The notes beneath the pieces are model-generated. The model was not told the DNA's origin, searched no databases, and saw only the letters and a program-made list of their open reading frames with translations. DNA of 64,000 nt. Source: Thermanaeromonas sp. C210. GTDB taxonomy: Bacteria > Bacillota > DSM-521 > Neomoorellales > Neomoorellaceae. The stretch lies in assembly GCF_013167955.1 (NCBI RefSeq), contig NZ_BLWF01000004.1, positions 1-64,000 of the forward strand, written 5' to 3'. This document shows, piece after piece, positions 23,521-32,565 of the stretch. Each line of letters begins with the position of its first letter. Within the stretch, counting starts at the first letter, position 1. The position numbers and the translations under genes were made by a program.

Positions 23521-24969
23521 ATGCCGCAACACAACGCCTTCATGTTAATAAACGGCAAGATTATCTATGAAGGTTCCAGCCCATCGAGGAAGGAGATTAT
23601 CAATCCGGCCACCTTGGAAGTCATCGGTAGCGTATCTGAAGCGGGAGACACCGAGATCCAGCTTGCCCTCAATGCCGCCGACAGGGCCTACCGGGAATGG
23701 TCCAGGCTAACTCCCGCTCGAAGGGGGGAAATGCTCCATCGGGCCGCTTCGGAAGTCAGGGCCAGGGTCGACAGCATAGCGCGGCTTTTGACTATGGAGC
23801 AGGGGAAGCCCCTGGCAGAAGCCCGCGGAGAAGTAACTTCGGCGGCCCAGGCCCTGGATTATTACGCAGAAGAGGCGCAACGTATTGTCGGAGAAGTATT
23901 GCCTACGAACAAGGATGACACGAGAAGCCTGGTGATAAGGCAGCCCCTCGGTGTAGTTGCCGCCTTTGTACCCTGGAATTATCCCGTGTTGTTAGCTGCC
24001 TGGAAAATTGCTCCTGCCCTGGCTGCCGGCAACTCCGTAATCGTTAAACCCGCCAGCAATACCCCTCTGGCTACCGGTGAATTCGTGCGCATCATCGACG
24101 AGTGTCTAGAGCCTAAGGGCGTCATAAATTTAGTTTTGGGCTCCGGTGCCCGGATCGGGCCCGCACTTATATCCAGCCCCGTGGTCCAGAAAGTAACCCT
24201 CACCGGCTCCACCGAAACGGGCAAACAGATCATGGGCCTGGCCGCTCCCTATCTCAAAAAGGTTTCCCTCGAACTGGGAGGAAACTGCCCCATTATCGTC
24301 TGTAGGGATGCCGACCTGGATGCCGCGGCACAGGGAACGGTCTACCGGTCATTCCGCAACATGGGGCAAGTCTGCAATGCCATCAACCGGGTATACGTGG
24401 ACGAACGGGTCGCCGAGGCTTTTTGTGCCAGGGTGGTAGAAAAGGCGAGCAGACTAACCATCGGAGATGGTTTGCTGAACCCCGATGCTGATCTCGGACC
24501 CATGGCTACGGCAGAGGGATTAGAAAAGACCCGTGCGCACCTGGAAGATGCTGTAGCTAAGGGTGCTAAGGTGCTCTACGGCGGCCGGCGTCCGGAGAAC
24601 GCCGGGCCGGGTTATTTCTTCATGCCGACGGTACTGGTTAACGTAAACCACCAAATGCGGGTTATGACCGAGGAAACCTTTGGCCCTCTGGCACCCATTA
24701 TGACCTTTTCCGACCTGGAACAGGCGGTTGCCTTAGCCAACGATAGCCCCTATGGTCTTGTGGCTTACGTCTATACAGCCAGTCTCAAGACCGCCTTCTA
24801 TTTGAGCGAACACCTCCAATTCGGCACCGTAGGGGTAAACAACGTTACCGGCGGAGAGGTGGCTTTTCCCTACGGCGGTTGGAAAGAGAGCGGGATGGGA
24901 GTAGAGTTATCGCACCACGGTTTAAATGAGTATCTGGCCTTAAAACATATCCGGCTAACCCTGTTATAG
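23521..24969 (+). CDS. NAD(P)-dependent aldehyde dehydrogenase
   Basis: 482 residues of the ALDH superfamily, oxidising an aldehyde to its acid. Landmarks are FVPWNYPVLLAAWKIAPAL (oxyanion-hole Asn), KPASNTPLATG (cofactor Lys), GSTETGKQIM, the general-base Glu in LELGGNCPI, and catalytic Cys in NMGQVCNAINR. EETFGPLAPI lies near the end. The sequence is closest in character to lactaldehyde/succinate-semialdehyde dehydrogenases. The substrate is not readable from sequence. It stands alone behind an elaborately controlled promoter, so aldehyde- or substrate-induced expression is likely. Confidence 0.93.
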   Translation: MPQHNAFMLINGKIIYEGSSPSRKEIINPATLEVIGSVSEAGDTEIQLALNAADRAYREWSRLTPARRGEMLHRAASEVRARVDSIARLLTMEQGKPLAEARGEVTSAAQALDYYAEEAQRIVGEVLPTNKDDTRSLVIRQPLGVVAAFVPWNYPVLLAAWKIAPALAAGNSVIVKPASNTPLATGEFVRIIDECLEPKGVINLVLGSGARIGPALISSPVVQKVTLTGSTETGKQIMGLAAPYLKKVSLELGGNCPIIVCRDADLDAAAQGTVYRSFRNMGQVCNAINRVYVDERVAEAFCARVVEKASRLTIGDGLLNPDADLGPMATAEGLEKTRAHLEDAVAKGAKVLYGGRRPENAGPGYFFMPTVLVNVNHQMRVMTEETFGPLAPIMTFSDLEQAVALANDSPYGLVAYVYTASLKTAFYLSEHLQFGTVGVNNVTGGEVAFPYGGWKESGMGVELSHHGLNEYLALKHIRLTLL

Positions 24970-25106
24970 GGCTACTTTGTAGGGCGGCCCGGCCGGTTGA
25001 GGCGGTTTGCACTGGATAACCTCCGAAAAAAAGTGGATTATGTTTACGGCCAACCCCATTGCCCGCAGAGGGCAGATTGCCCTTCACGGAGGAAAAAGGA
25101 GGGGGC

Positions 25107-25256
25107 TTACCCCTGGGGCGAGGGCTGCTCCCTCCGGTGACCGAAGAAACGAGCCAACAGGGCTCCGTGAATCAACCCCATCGGGTAAGCCAACCATGCG
25201 AGCCAGCGCAGCCACGATCTCTCGCGCCTGCGCACAAACATACGAGCTCGGAGCAT
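25107..25256 (-). CDS. Small membrane-associated protein, unknown
   Basis: 49 residues with a very good ribosome binding site (AGGAGGGATAACT before ATG at 25256). The N-terminus is Arg-rich (ARMFVRRRERSW), then one hydrophobic helix (LRWLAWLAYPMGLIHGALLA), and a short basic tail. The positive-inside charge fits a single-span membrane peptide. No family recognised. Confidence 0.5.
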   Translation of the reverse strand: MLRARMFVRRRERSWLRWLAWLAYPMGLIHGALLARFFGHRREQPSPQG

Positions 25257-25416
25257 AGTTATCCCTCCTGTTTTTTTAGTTTCCGCCGTCGTAAATTTTT
25301 CTATACCGTTGTGCCTTACCAGTAATTGTTGCCCCGGTGCAGCTTTAAGAAACAAACCGGCTTGGCAAAATAAAATATAAAAAAAGTTCACCGGGCAAAA
25401 GGAGAATACAGGTAAA

Positions 25417-25551
25417 ATGAAGAAGAGATTTAGATTAAGCCGCAACCGCCTCAACCAGGATAGGCGAGCCCAGGTTCACGCCCGCGAGCTCCATGTTATT
25501 CGCGGTAATCAAATCCTGGTTGATCCGGAAAGAGGGCCGGAAAACAAGTAG
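25417..25551 (+). CDS. Small basic protein, unknown
   Basis: 44 residues, ATG at 25417 preceded by AAAGGAG. The sequence KKRFRLSRNRLNQDRRAQVH is strongly basic, followed by VIRGNQILVDPERGP. It ends five bases before the FliK-like gene's GTG and is likely co-transcribed with it. No family recognised. Confidence 0.45.
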   Translation: MKKRFRLSRNRLNQDRRAQVHARELHVIRGNQILVDPERGPENK

Positions 25552-25556
25552 CAAGG

Positions 25557-26996
25557 GTGCAGAGATATCCTATGGATTTGATTTTGAGCGCCCCGGGGCA
25601 GGTTAGAGCTGGCGGGCAAGCTACCCTTGGCCTGCCCCCTTCCCGCCATAAAGGAGGGCTTCCTGCCTGGCGGGTGGGGCAGGTGATAGGGGGAAGGGTC
25701 CTGGCCCGGATATCGGCGAACAGTTACCTTCTGGTAGTGGAAGGCCAGGAGGTGCTGGCCCGCTCGGCCTTCTCCCTGGAGGCAGGGCAGTTCGTGGTAA
25801 TGGAGGTACAAGAGTTCAGGGACAGCAGGTACATGGTGAGATTGCTCTCCCCGGGTCCGGAGCAAAAGGAAAAGGGCGAGGAAGCCATGAAATCCCTTCC
25901 CCACCAACTGGGCCTCAAGGACACTCCCGTGCACCGCGCTCTAATCCAGGCCTTTATCGCCCAGAAGTTGCCCCTGACTGCCGGGCGGATTAAAGAAGCC
26001 GCTCTTATGCTGGGTTTTCTCCAGGCCCGGGCCGGTGAAGTTCCCTCACCGGAGGAAATCGCCACCGTTTTACATGCCTTAAAGAGGGAACTCCCACCCA
26101 GGCCCGAAGTCCTCCAAGCCCTCCATGCTTTTGTGAACGCTGAAAAGGAAGGTCGCCAGGGGACCATGACCCGGCTAGTGAGCTTCCTTTTCTCGGCTTC
26201 TCCCGTCCTGGAAGAGTTCCTTACCGATGCACAAGGCAGATCCCTGTGGCTCCAGCTTAAGGCCGCAGCGAAGGCCCTGGTGCTCAGGCCCCATGAGGGG
26301 CCGGCCGGGGTGGCGGAGCAGCTGCGCAGCCTCCTGGGCGCCCAGCTGCCGCGGGCCGAACCGTCCCACGGGTACGAGGAAGGGATAGGGAAGGGGTTTG
26401 AAGGTCGCCGGTACGGAGAAGTATCTCCACCGGGAAGGGATTTACCCACCAGGTTGAGACAGTTTATCCGCCATTTGGATCAATATGAAGCTACGGGCGA
26501 AAAGCCGGCCTTTTTGGCCTCCATCAAGGAAGAAGGGCATGGCCTCGCAAGGCAGCTTTGGGGCCAGTATCTCTGGCAAACGGGCAAGGGGGAAGGGGAG
26601 GCTTACCTCTATTTTAGCCTGCCTGTCCTGCTGGATGGGCAAATCCTGAAGTGGGGAGAGCTCCTTATAAAAAAAGATCGGGGATCCACCGTCGTCATCG
26701 ATCCCCAGGACTTTACAGTAACTATCCTGCTACATACCCGCCATTTAGGGACCCTCAGCCTGGAAATAAGAGTCCGGAAGTCCGAAGTCACGGTGCAGGG
26801 AAAAGTGGAATATGCCTGGGTGGGTCGGCTCCTGGACAGCTCCTGGTCTACCCTGGAGGAAGCCCTGGAGGGTCTGGGCTACCGCCTCCACAAGGCCACC
26901 TGGGCGGTATGCCGGGTCACCTCTATATTTAACCCCCAAGGGACGCCGGGTTCGGGTACAGCGCCCGGAGTAATTTCAGTAGACGTTAAGGTCTGA
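25557..26996 (+). CDS. FliK-like hook-length-control-family protein (YlqG-like)
   Basis: 479 residues. The middle is variable and helical. The C-terminus carries a FliK-type domain: QDFTVTILLHTRHLGTLSLEIRVRKSEVTVQGKVE, in which the paired strands and final helix match the flagellar hook-length control family. In Bacillus subtilis a YlqG-YlqH pair combines such a protein with a short FlhB-like protein outside the main flagellar operon; the same pair is seen here. Start is GTG 25557, or ATG 25572; neither has a strong site. Its job is unproven. Confidence 0.65.
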   Translation: MQRYPMDLILSAPGQVRAGGQATLGLPPSRHKGGLPAWRVGQVIGGRVLARISANSYLLVVEGQEVLARSAFSLEAGQFVVMEVQEFRDSRYMVRLLSPGPEQKEKGEEAMKSLPHQLGLKDTPVHRALIQAFIAQKLPLTAGRIKEAALMLGFLQARAGEVPSPEEIATVLHALKRELPPRPEVLQALHAFVNAEKEGRQGTMTRLVSFLFSASPVLEEFLTDAQGRSLWLQLKAAAKALVLRPHEGPAGVAEQLRSLLGAQLPRAEPSHGYEEGIGKGFEGRRYGEVSPPGRDLPTRLRQFIRHLDQYEATGEKPAFLASIKEEGHGLARQLWGQYLWQTGKGEGEAYLYFSLPVLLDGQILKWGELLIKKDRGSTVVIDPQDFTVTILLHTRHLGTLSLEIRVRKSEVTVQGKVEYAWVGRLLDSSWSTLEEALEGLGYRLHKATWAVCRVTSIFNPQGTPGSGTAPGVISVDVKV

Positions 26997-27022
26997 AATT
27001 GAACTTTCCGTGGAGGCTAGGG

Positions 27023-27298
27023 ATGAAACAGGAGGACAAAGTAAAAAAGGCCGTGGCCCTGCGGTACGAAGAAAATGAAGACCCGGCTCCCCAGGTAGTA
27101 GCCTCGGGCAGGGGGCCGGTGGCCGAGCGGATTATCGAAACCGCCCAAAAATCGGGGGTCCCTATCCACCGGGATCCGGATCTGGCGGAAATGCTTTCCA
27201 CCTTAGACATCGGCACCCAGATCCCCCCAGAGCTGTACCAGGTCGTTGCCGAGGTACTGGTCTTCATTTATTCCCTGGACCAGAAGGCCCCAAAATGA
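27023..27298 (+). CDS. FlhB-like C-terminal-domain protein (YlqH-like)
   Basis: 91 residues corresponding to the cytoplasmic tail of FlhB/EscU export proteins, without membrane part. The stretch KKAVALRYEENEDPAPQVVA is followed by ERIIETAQKSGVPIHRDPDLAEML, which retains the helix after the autocleavage region. The NPTH cleavage motif is absent. ATG at 27023 follows GGAGG; an upstream TTG at 26999 is less likely. It follows the FliK-like gene by 26 bases. It probably interacts with it, mimicking the FliK-FlhB switch. Confidence 0.85.
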   Translation: MKQEDKVKKAVALRYEENEDPAPQVVASGRGPVAERIIETAQKSGVPIHRDPDLAEMLSTLDIGTQIPPELYQVVAEVLVFIYSLDQKAPK

Positions 27299-27881
27299 AA
27301 CCGGGCGGCTCTGGCCTCCCCGCCGCAGGGGAGCCCGGGGGAGAACCCTAACAAGGTTTACATAAAGCGTTTCCCGCGCGAAGAAGCCTAGCGCCTTAAG
27401 CCACCTTCGAATCACCATCCCGGACATCAAATCGCATCGACGCAGCTTCCGGCTTAGCCGCCGGCCGTCGCCCGCCATATACCGAACAATCCTCAGGGGC
27501 CCGGTTCTAAAGTTGACCCTCAGGGATAAGTCCTCAATGCCAGGGATACGCGGAGGGGGTCTCCGCGTCAACGCCCCCAGGGCTCGGAAAGCAGCGCTTA
27601 TCGCATCCTCGGCCCTAGGGGTGCCTATTTATGCTAGGGACCGAGGCCCGAGGGATTGCGGACCTTTAGCAGGTTCTATGGTAATTTATATTCAGGTGAT
27701 AATAAATACGTCCCGGCTGTTAGCCGACGGCCAAGGGGCCATCAGGCGCCCGGCGCCGGCGTTCCTATTGAAAGAGCCCTTTCGTGCCGGCACTCCTTTG
27801 GTTGCCTTACTTATATCTCTCATCTGGTTAACATAATCATTATTATCGGAAGTTGTTTATTATCTCATAAAGTATCCTTTC
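27299..27881. other. Non-genic stretch with one start-less open frame
   Basis: No supported gene. On the minus strand a frame is open from about 27628 to 27203 without ATG or GTG and without a binding site. It contains LRVNFRTGPLRIVRYMAGDG, which looks protein-like, but it runs into the opposite-strand FlhB-like gene. It may be a gene relic. The rest is GC-rich with inverted repeats such as CGGAGGGGG/CTCCGCG near 27551, and A+T-rich near 27830-27890. Confidence 0.3.
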
Positions 27882-29165
27882 CTAAATACCCTGTTCCTCT
27901 TCTATTTCCCCGGCGGCCAAAAGAAGGGCTACTCGGGTGTAGGCCAGGGATATCCCGCCCTGGAGGAAGACTCTATAAGGCGGTCTTAAGGGCGCATCGG
28001 CGGTCAATTCCAGAGAAGCCCCCTGTACGAAGGTACCGCCGGCCATGATGACTTCCCCGGTATAACCCGGCAGAGGGGCCGGTTCGGGCATAACCTGGGC
28101 CTCTACCGGGCTGCCGCGCTGCAGCCCCCGGCAAAAGGCCATAAGGACTTCCGGCCGGCCCAGAGTGATGGTTTGTACAATATCGTGCCTTTCTTCCCAC
28201 GGCATGGGATCTACGGGGTAGCCCAATTTGTGGAAAAATGCAGCCGCCAAAATGGCGCCCTTTAAGGCCTCCCTCACCACCAGGGGTGCCTGGAATAATC
28301 CCTGATAAAAGATCCTCTTTCCGGTAAAGGCCCCCAGTTCTCGGCCCAATCCCGGAGCCGTCAAATAGGCCGCAACTTCTTCGACCAGCCCTTCCTTCCC
28401 CACGATATAGCCCCCGCCCGGCGCCAGGGTGCCCCCTGGGTTCTTAATGAGGGACCCGGCCGTCAAGTCCGCTCCTACCTCGCAGGGTTCCCGGTCCTCC
28501 ACCATTTCACCGTAGCAGTTGTCTACCAGGCAAAGGGTGTAGGGGTAAGCACCTTTCACCGTTTCAATTATCTCCCCAATAGCCGCCACCCCCAGGGAGG
28601 ACCGGTCTTGGTAGCCCCGGGAGCGCTGAATGAGGCACAGGCGGGGCTTAAGCCGGGCCACCTCCCGCGCGATGGCGGGCAAGTCCGGCCCTTCGGGCGC
28701 CGGATCCACTTGGGCATAGCGGATGCCCCTGTCGGAGAGGCGGCTCCTCACCGGCGGTCCCAGGCCGATGACCGTAGAGAGGGTATCGTACGGCCTGCCG
28801 TAGGCGGCCAGGACGGTATCCCCCGACCCCAGGAGGGCCTGCAGGCAGAGGCTTAAAGCATGGGTACCGGATACAATCTGGGGTCTCACCAGGGCCGCCT
28901 CTCCGCCGAAGATCCGGGCATAGAGCTGCTCGAGGGCTTCCCGGCCTACGTCACCATAACCGTATCCGGTAGAATCTTGAAAATGAAACTCATTTATCCC
29001 TAAATCCTGAAAGGCCTTTAAGACCTTTAAATGGACCCGGGCGTTCACGGCTTCCACCCGGTCAAAGTAGCCCCCCTCCCGGCACTCTTCCTCAGCCTCG
29101 GCAAGTTTCTCTACCAGCCAGGGGGAAATGGAAAAATAATTCTGGATAATACTGGTAAATGTCAA
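27882..29165 (-). CDS. ynbB: PLP-dependent methionine gamma-lyase-like protein (YnbB family)
   Basis: 427 residues of the family once called aluminium resistance protein, a fold-type I PLP enzyme related to cystathionine/methionine lyases. The cofactor lysine is in AGSLIKNPGGTLAPGGG, the phosphate loop in QIVSGTHALSL, and the Asp in CLVDNCYGEMVE. The N-terminal DSTGYGYGDVGREALE is typical. It lies 30 bases after spoVK on the same strand; in Bacillus subtilis ynbB also lies close to spoVK. The true substrate of the family is not settled. Confidence 0.88.
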   Translation of the reverse strand: MTFTSIIQNYFSISPWLVEKLAEAEEECREGGYFDRVEAVNARVHLKVLKAFQDLGINEFHFQDSTGYGYGDVGREALEQLYARIFGGEAALVRPQIVSGTHALSLCLQALLGSGDTVLAAYGRPYDTLSTVIGLGPPVRSRLSDRGIRYAQVDPAPEGPDLPAIAREVARLKPRLCLIQRSRGYQDRSSLGVAAIGEIIETVKGAYPYTLCLVDNCYGEMVEDREPCEVGADLTAGSLIKNPGGTLAPGGGYIVGKEGLVEEVAAYLTAPGLGRELGAFTGKRIFYQGLFQAPLVVREALKGAILAAAFFHKLGYPVDPMPWEERHDIVQTITLGRPEVLMAFCRGLQRGSPVEAQVMPEPAPLPGYTGEVIMAGGTFVQGASLELTADAPLRPPYRVFLQGGISLAYTRVALLLAAGEIEEEQGI

Positions 29166-29195
29166 GGACGTTTTGACCCCCCCCTAACTTTCACC

Positions 29196-30212
29196 TTACG
29201 AGGGATCATTATAGCAGATGTGGCAGGGTTCTTGTAGGTTTGCCCCTACGGGCCGCAGGTTGCTTCTGGGCTGCCTGTTGCCGCCCAGGCCCACCAGATC
29301 TTCCCTAGTTATGGCCATGAGGTCCTCTCTGGTGAGGACGGCCCTCCCCATAAGTCTTACGGCCTGGCGGCGAACGGCTTTTTCGACGAGATTACGGGCC
29401 AACCGGGCGTTACCGTTGTAGCGGTGGCCGAATACTGCTTCCCGGCGAAGGATCCGCTCCAATTCAGACCTGGCCTCCGGAGTTAGAAAATACTGGCGTT
29501 CCTTTAACATCAATTCGGCAATGCTTAGGAGTTCGTCTACGGAATAGTCGGGAAATTCCAGATGAATGGCAAAGCGCGAGCGCAGCCCGGGATTGGTTTC
29601 CAGAAAATACTCCATTTCTTCTTTGTACCCGGCTAAAATCAGAATAAGGTTATCCCGGTGATCCTCCATCCCCTTTACCAGGACGTCGATGGCCTCGCGT
29701 CCGAAATCCTTCTCCCCTCCCCTGGCCAGGGAATAGGCCTCATCTATAAAAAGTATTCCTCCCACGGCCTTGCGCAGCTGCTCCCTGGTCTTATGAGCCG
29801 TGTGCCCGATGTACTCCCCCACCAGGTCGGCCCGCTCAACCTCCACCAAATGCCCATGGGTGAGCAATCCCAACTCCTTGAAAAGACGGCCCAGGAGGCG
29901 GGCGACGGTGCTCTTTCCGGTGCCGGGATTGCCTTTGAAGATCATGTGGAGGCTCATGGGCGAAACCACCAGCCCTTCCGCCTGGCGCCTTTTCTGTATC
30001 TCCACATATGCGCGTATTTCCTTTACTAGTTCCTTAACGTTAGCCAGTCCGATGAGTTTGTCTAGATCCTTCAAAAGGGCCTCGACTCTCCCCGGCCCGG
30101 CCTCCTTTACCGCGCCCAACCTTTCTTTACGGGCCGTAGGGACGTTCTTTTTCCCTGCCGATCTCCCCGGGCTCGCAACCTTGCCGGAACCGAAGCCGAT
30201 TTTAATCTGCAA
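29196..30212 (-). CDS. spoVK: Stage V sporulation protein K, AAA+ ATPase
   Basis: 338 residues of the CbxX/CfqX-SpoVK AAA+ family, needed in late spore maturation in Bacillus. After about 60 residues of basic linker the domain begins LDKLIGLANVKELVKEIRAY. Walker A GNPGTGKST, Walker B GILFIDEAYSLARGG, sensor/pore segments and the lid (VFGHRYNGNARLARNLVEKA, sensor 2 Arg) follow. The start is TTG with GGGGTGAA upstream. This is one of the clear spore-former markers in the window. Confidence 0.9.
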   Translation of the reverse strand: MQIKIGFGSGKVASPGRSAGKKNVPTARKERLGAVKEAGPGRVEALLKDLDKLIGLANVKELVKEIRAYVEIQKRRQAEGLVVSPMSLHMIFKGNPGTGKSTVARLLGRLFKELGLLTHGHLVEVERADLVGEYIGHTAHKTREQLRKAVGGILFIDEAYSLARGGEKDFGREAIDVLVKGMEDHRDNLILILAGYKEEMEYFLETNPGLRSRFAIHLEFPDYSVDELLSIAELMLKERQYFLTPEARSELERILRREAVFGHRYNGNARLARNLVEKAVRRQAVRLMGRAVLTREDLMAITREDLVGLGGNRQPRSNLRPVGANLQEPCHICYNDPS

Positions 30213-30614
30213 CCCCCTTCACCCCGCCCTCGGCTGCCTTTCCTAAGAAATTATATGCTCCCGGACCGCGCCGCTAACGGGGTTCCGCCATCCCAGTAGC
30301 AGGCAATCGAGCTATCTCTATTGTTAGCCGGGATGTTCTCTACGCCGGTACGGGACAGCTTGGGGCAGGTCGTGGGCAAGATTGGGCCCCAGGGAGGACG
30401 GAATGGGGGCCGGAGTACCGGCTAATGCCGGGGTATGAAGGCAAAAGGCTTTGGCAAGAGGCTGCGGGAGTCCCCAGAGGGCTGGTTAATCACTCCGGTC
30501 TGCGAAGCCTATCGGGGAAGGCGAAGTACGCATTCCTTTCCCCAAACCCGCCATTAACCGGAGGTAGTTCCGGCCTGGAGGGAAAAACCCCGTTTCGGGA
30601 GATGCTTTGCCACC
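30213..30614. other. Intergenic region, no gene seen
   Basis: Between spoVK and the DUF1540 gene. One plus-strand frame (30425-30631) lacks a binding site and a protein-like composition. No RNA motif recognised. The spoVK promoter should be at its left end but I could not place it. Confidence 0.4.
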
Positions 30615-31007
30615 TCAGGGGGCGGCCTTAGGCCGGAAGGTGTAGCAATTAGTGTCCTGGCATTCGTCAGCATTGGCGCCCACCACGTCGATCTCCGGCG
30701 CCCTACACCGGTTGCCTTCCACCCAGTACTCACAACTGCTCACGGTGCAGGTTACGGAGGGATACACCTGGCTCCCCGGCAGCAAAGTGCTGGTTATCCA
30801 GCCTCCCCAGTTTACATTGTCCAGGGAACCCAGGGTGTTGGCGACGCCCCGCCGCTGGTAAAAGGTCTTACACTGGGTGTGCTCGGCAATGTGGGACATC
30901 TTACCCTCTTCTTCGTGGGTAATATCGATATTATTGGCATTGCACTGATTTCCCTTTAACCAGTGGACGCAAGTATTCACGGTGCATTTCACTTTCGGAC
31001 CGTCCAT
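30615..31007 (-). CDS. Protein with two DUF1540 cysteine modules
   Basis: 130 residues with two copies of the DUF1540 motif. The first is VKCTVNTCVHWLKGNQCNAN with a later CKTFY. The second is VTCTVSSCEYWVEGNRCRAP with a later CYTF. Each has four cysteines that could bind a metal. The start follows AAAGGAGGAG. DUF1540 proteins are common in spore-forming Firmicutes with unknown role. It lies just after intron copy 2 in the same direction, so its promoter may be in or before the intron. Confidence 0.85.
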   Translation of the reverse strand: MDGPKVKCTVNTCVHWLKGNQCNANNIDITHEEEGKMSHIAEHTQCKTFYQRRGVANTLGSLDNVNWGGWITSTLLPGSQVYPSVTCTVSSCEYWVEGNRCRAPEIDVVGANADECQDTNCYTFRPKAAP

Positions 31008-31144
31008 TTCGCTCCTCCTTTTCGGGTGGCTTTAGCTCTAGTGTTATACGCCTTACCTGCCTTTATACCAAATCGAGTAGGAGGGGGCGGCTAGCCCCCG
31101 TCCTCTCACACCACCGGACATGCGGGTCCGCATCCGGCGGTTCA

Positions 31145-32284
31145 TCAAGCTTGACGAAGACAAGAATAGCGGTCGGTTAAGCTCATGAGGCCCTGGGACT
31201 GCCAATAGGCATTGCCCAGGGCTCTATTCATTGGCCCATGGGCCATCCGCCATGGCCCTTTGCGAGCATTGGCAAATTGATGTACTACCCACTCTGGTAG
31301 CCCCAGTGCACGCAGTTCGCGGTATCTTGTCCGTACTCGCTTCCACTGCTTCCAGAGACACATGCGTAGCCTCCTCCGCATCCAGCCTTCTATCTCCTCA
31401 AAGACGCTGGGCGTTTCGGCCAGGGCAAAGTATCCTATCCACCCGCCCAAGTAGGCGTTGAGACGCTCTATACGCTCGGCCATACTCACGGGTTTATTCC
31501 GGGCAGTTATCTCCCGAATTTTCCCTTTCACCCGCTCGATGGTCTGAGGCGCCAGGCGGATAAGAATTTCTCCTGTCTTGCGTTTGTGCATGCTGAACCC
31601 CAGGAATTTCAGTTTCCACGGTCGGTCTACCGCGCTCTTTTGCTCATTAATCTTGAGCTTCAACCGCTCCTGCAGGAAGTTGCGGATACTTGCCATGACC
31701 CTTTCTCCCGCTCGTTTGCTTTTGACGTAGATGTTGCAGTCGTCGGCGTAACGGACGAATTTGTGGCCCCTCTTTTCCAGTTCTTTGTCCAGGTCGTCCA
31801 GGAGGATGTTGGCCAGTAACGGGCTTAAAGGTCCACCCTGCGGCGTCCCTTCTGCCGTCTCTATGACTATTCCGTTTACCATGACGCCTGCCTGGAGATA
31901 ACGGCGGATAAGGATGAGTACCCTCTTATCCGTTACTTTTCGGGCCACTCGGGCCATGAGTATGTCGTGGTTTACCCGGTCGAAGTATTTCTCGATGTCC
32001 AGGTCCACAGCCCATTCGTATCCTTCTTCTACGTACTGCCGCGCCTTCTTTACCGCGTCGTGGGCTCTCCTTCCGGGTCGAAACCCGAAACTGCCTTCTG
32101 AAAACTGCGGTTCGAAGATGGGCGTCAATACCTGCAGGAGGGCCTGCTGGATCAGGCGGTCCATCACTGTGGGTATCCCCAGCTTCCGTTTGCCTCCCCC
32201 GGGTTTCGGGATTTCGACCCGGCGCACGGGCTTTGGTCTGTAGGTTCCCGCGAGCAGTTCTCCCCGGATGCGCGGCCTTGTCAA
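31145..32284 (-). CDS. ltrA: Group II intron reverse transcriptase/maturase, main part (copy 2)
   Basis: Protein sequence identical to the copy at 11778-12917: RT blocks with YADD, X domain, no endonuclease domain, starting at a TTG that overlaps the stop of the upstream frame. With both copies carrying the same break, either the protein is made in two coupled pieces, or recoded, or splicing depends on another intron protein. Confidence 0.85.
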   Translation of the reverse strand: MTRPRIRGELLAGTYRPKPVRRVEIPKPGGGKRKLGIPTVMDRLIQQALLQVLTPIFEPQFSEGSFGFRPGRRAHDAVKKARQYVEEGYEWAVDLDIEKYFDRVNHDILMARVARKVTDKRVLILIRRYLQAGVMVNGIVIETAEGTPQGGPLSPLLANILLDDLDKELEKRGHKFVRYADDCNIYVKSKRAGERVMASIRNFLQERLKLKINEQKSAVDRPWKLKFLGFSMHKRKTGEILIRLAPQTIERVKGKIREITARNKPVSMAERIERLNAYLGGWIGYFALAETPSVFEEIEGWMRRRLRMCLWKQWKRVRTRYRELRALGLPEWVVHQFANARKGPWRMAHGPMNRALGNAYWQSQGLMSLTDRYSCLRQA

Positions 32285-32565
32285 ACGCGTATTTGGTCCC
32301 GCAACCCTTCGGCCGGGATGCCGTCCACGCCGGGCGCGCCTCCGTTCCGCTCTACCCGCTTTAACGCGGCCAGCATGTTGCTCCTTTCCACCACCTGCTC
32401 CATCAGGCCGCTACCTTGGCCTCCGCGAGGTGACGTTCCGCTTTGTGCCGGAGAAGAACTCGGCCCTCCCGCGGTCCCCCGTGGCTTCACCACTTCCTCC
32501 CGCGGACAGGCCCCTTGCGGGGTTTTCTGCTGTCTTCGTCCTTCTCGCGAACGCATCGGTTTCAC
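32281..32565 (-). CDS. Group II intron RT, N-terminal part in a different frame (copy 2)
   Basis: Same 94 residues as in copy 1, ending GGAPGVDGIPAEGLRDQIRV then TGA overlapping the next TTG. It supplies the RT-0/RT-1 region missing from the main frame. Confidence 0.7.
   Translation of the reverse strand: MKPMRSREGRRQQKTPQGACPREEVVKPRGTAGGPSSSPAQSGTSPRGGQGSGLMEQVVERSNMLAALKRVERNGGAPGVDGIPAEGLRDQIRV

Noticed and set aside
30425-30631. 68-residue plus-strand frame before the DUF1540 gene
   Set aside because: No ribosome binding site, no recognisable composition, and it overlaps the end of the DUF1540 gene on the other strand.
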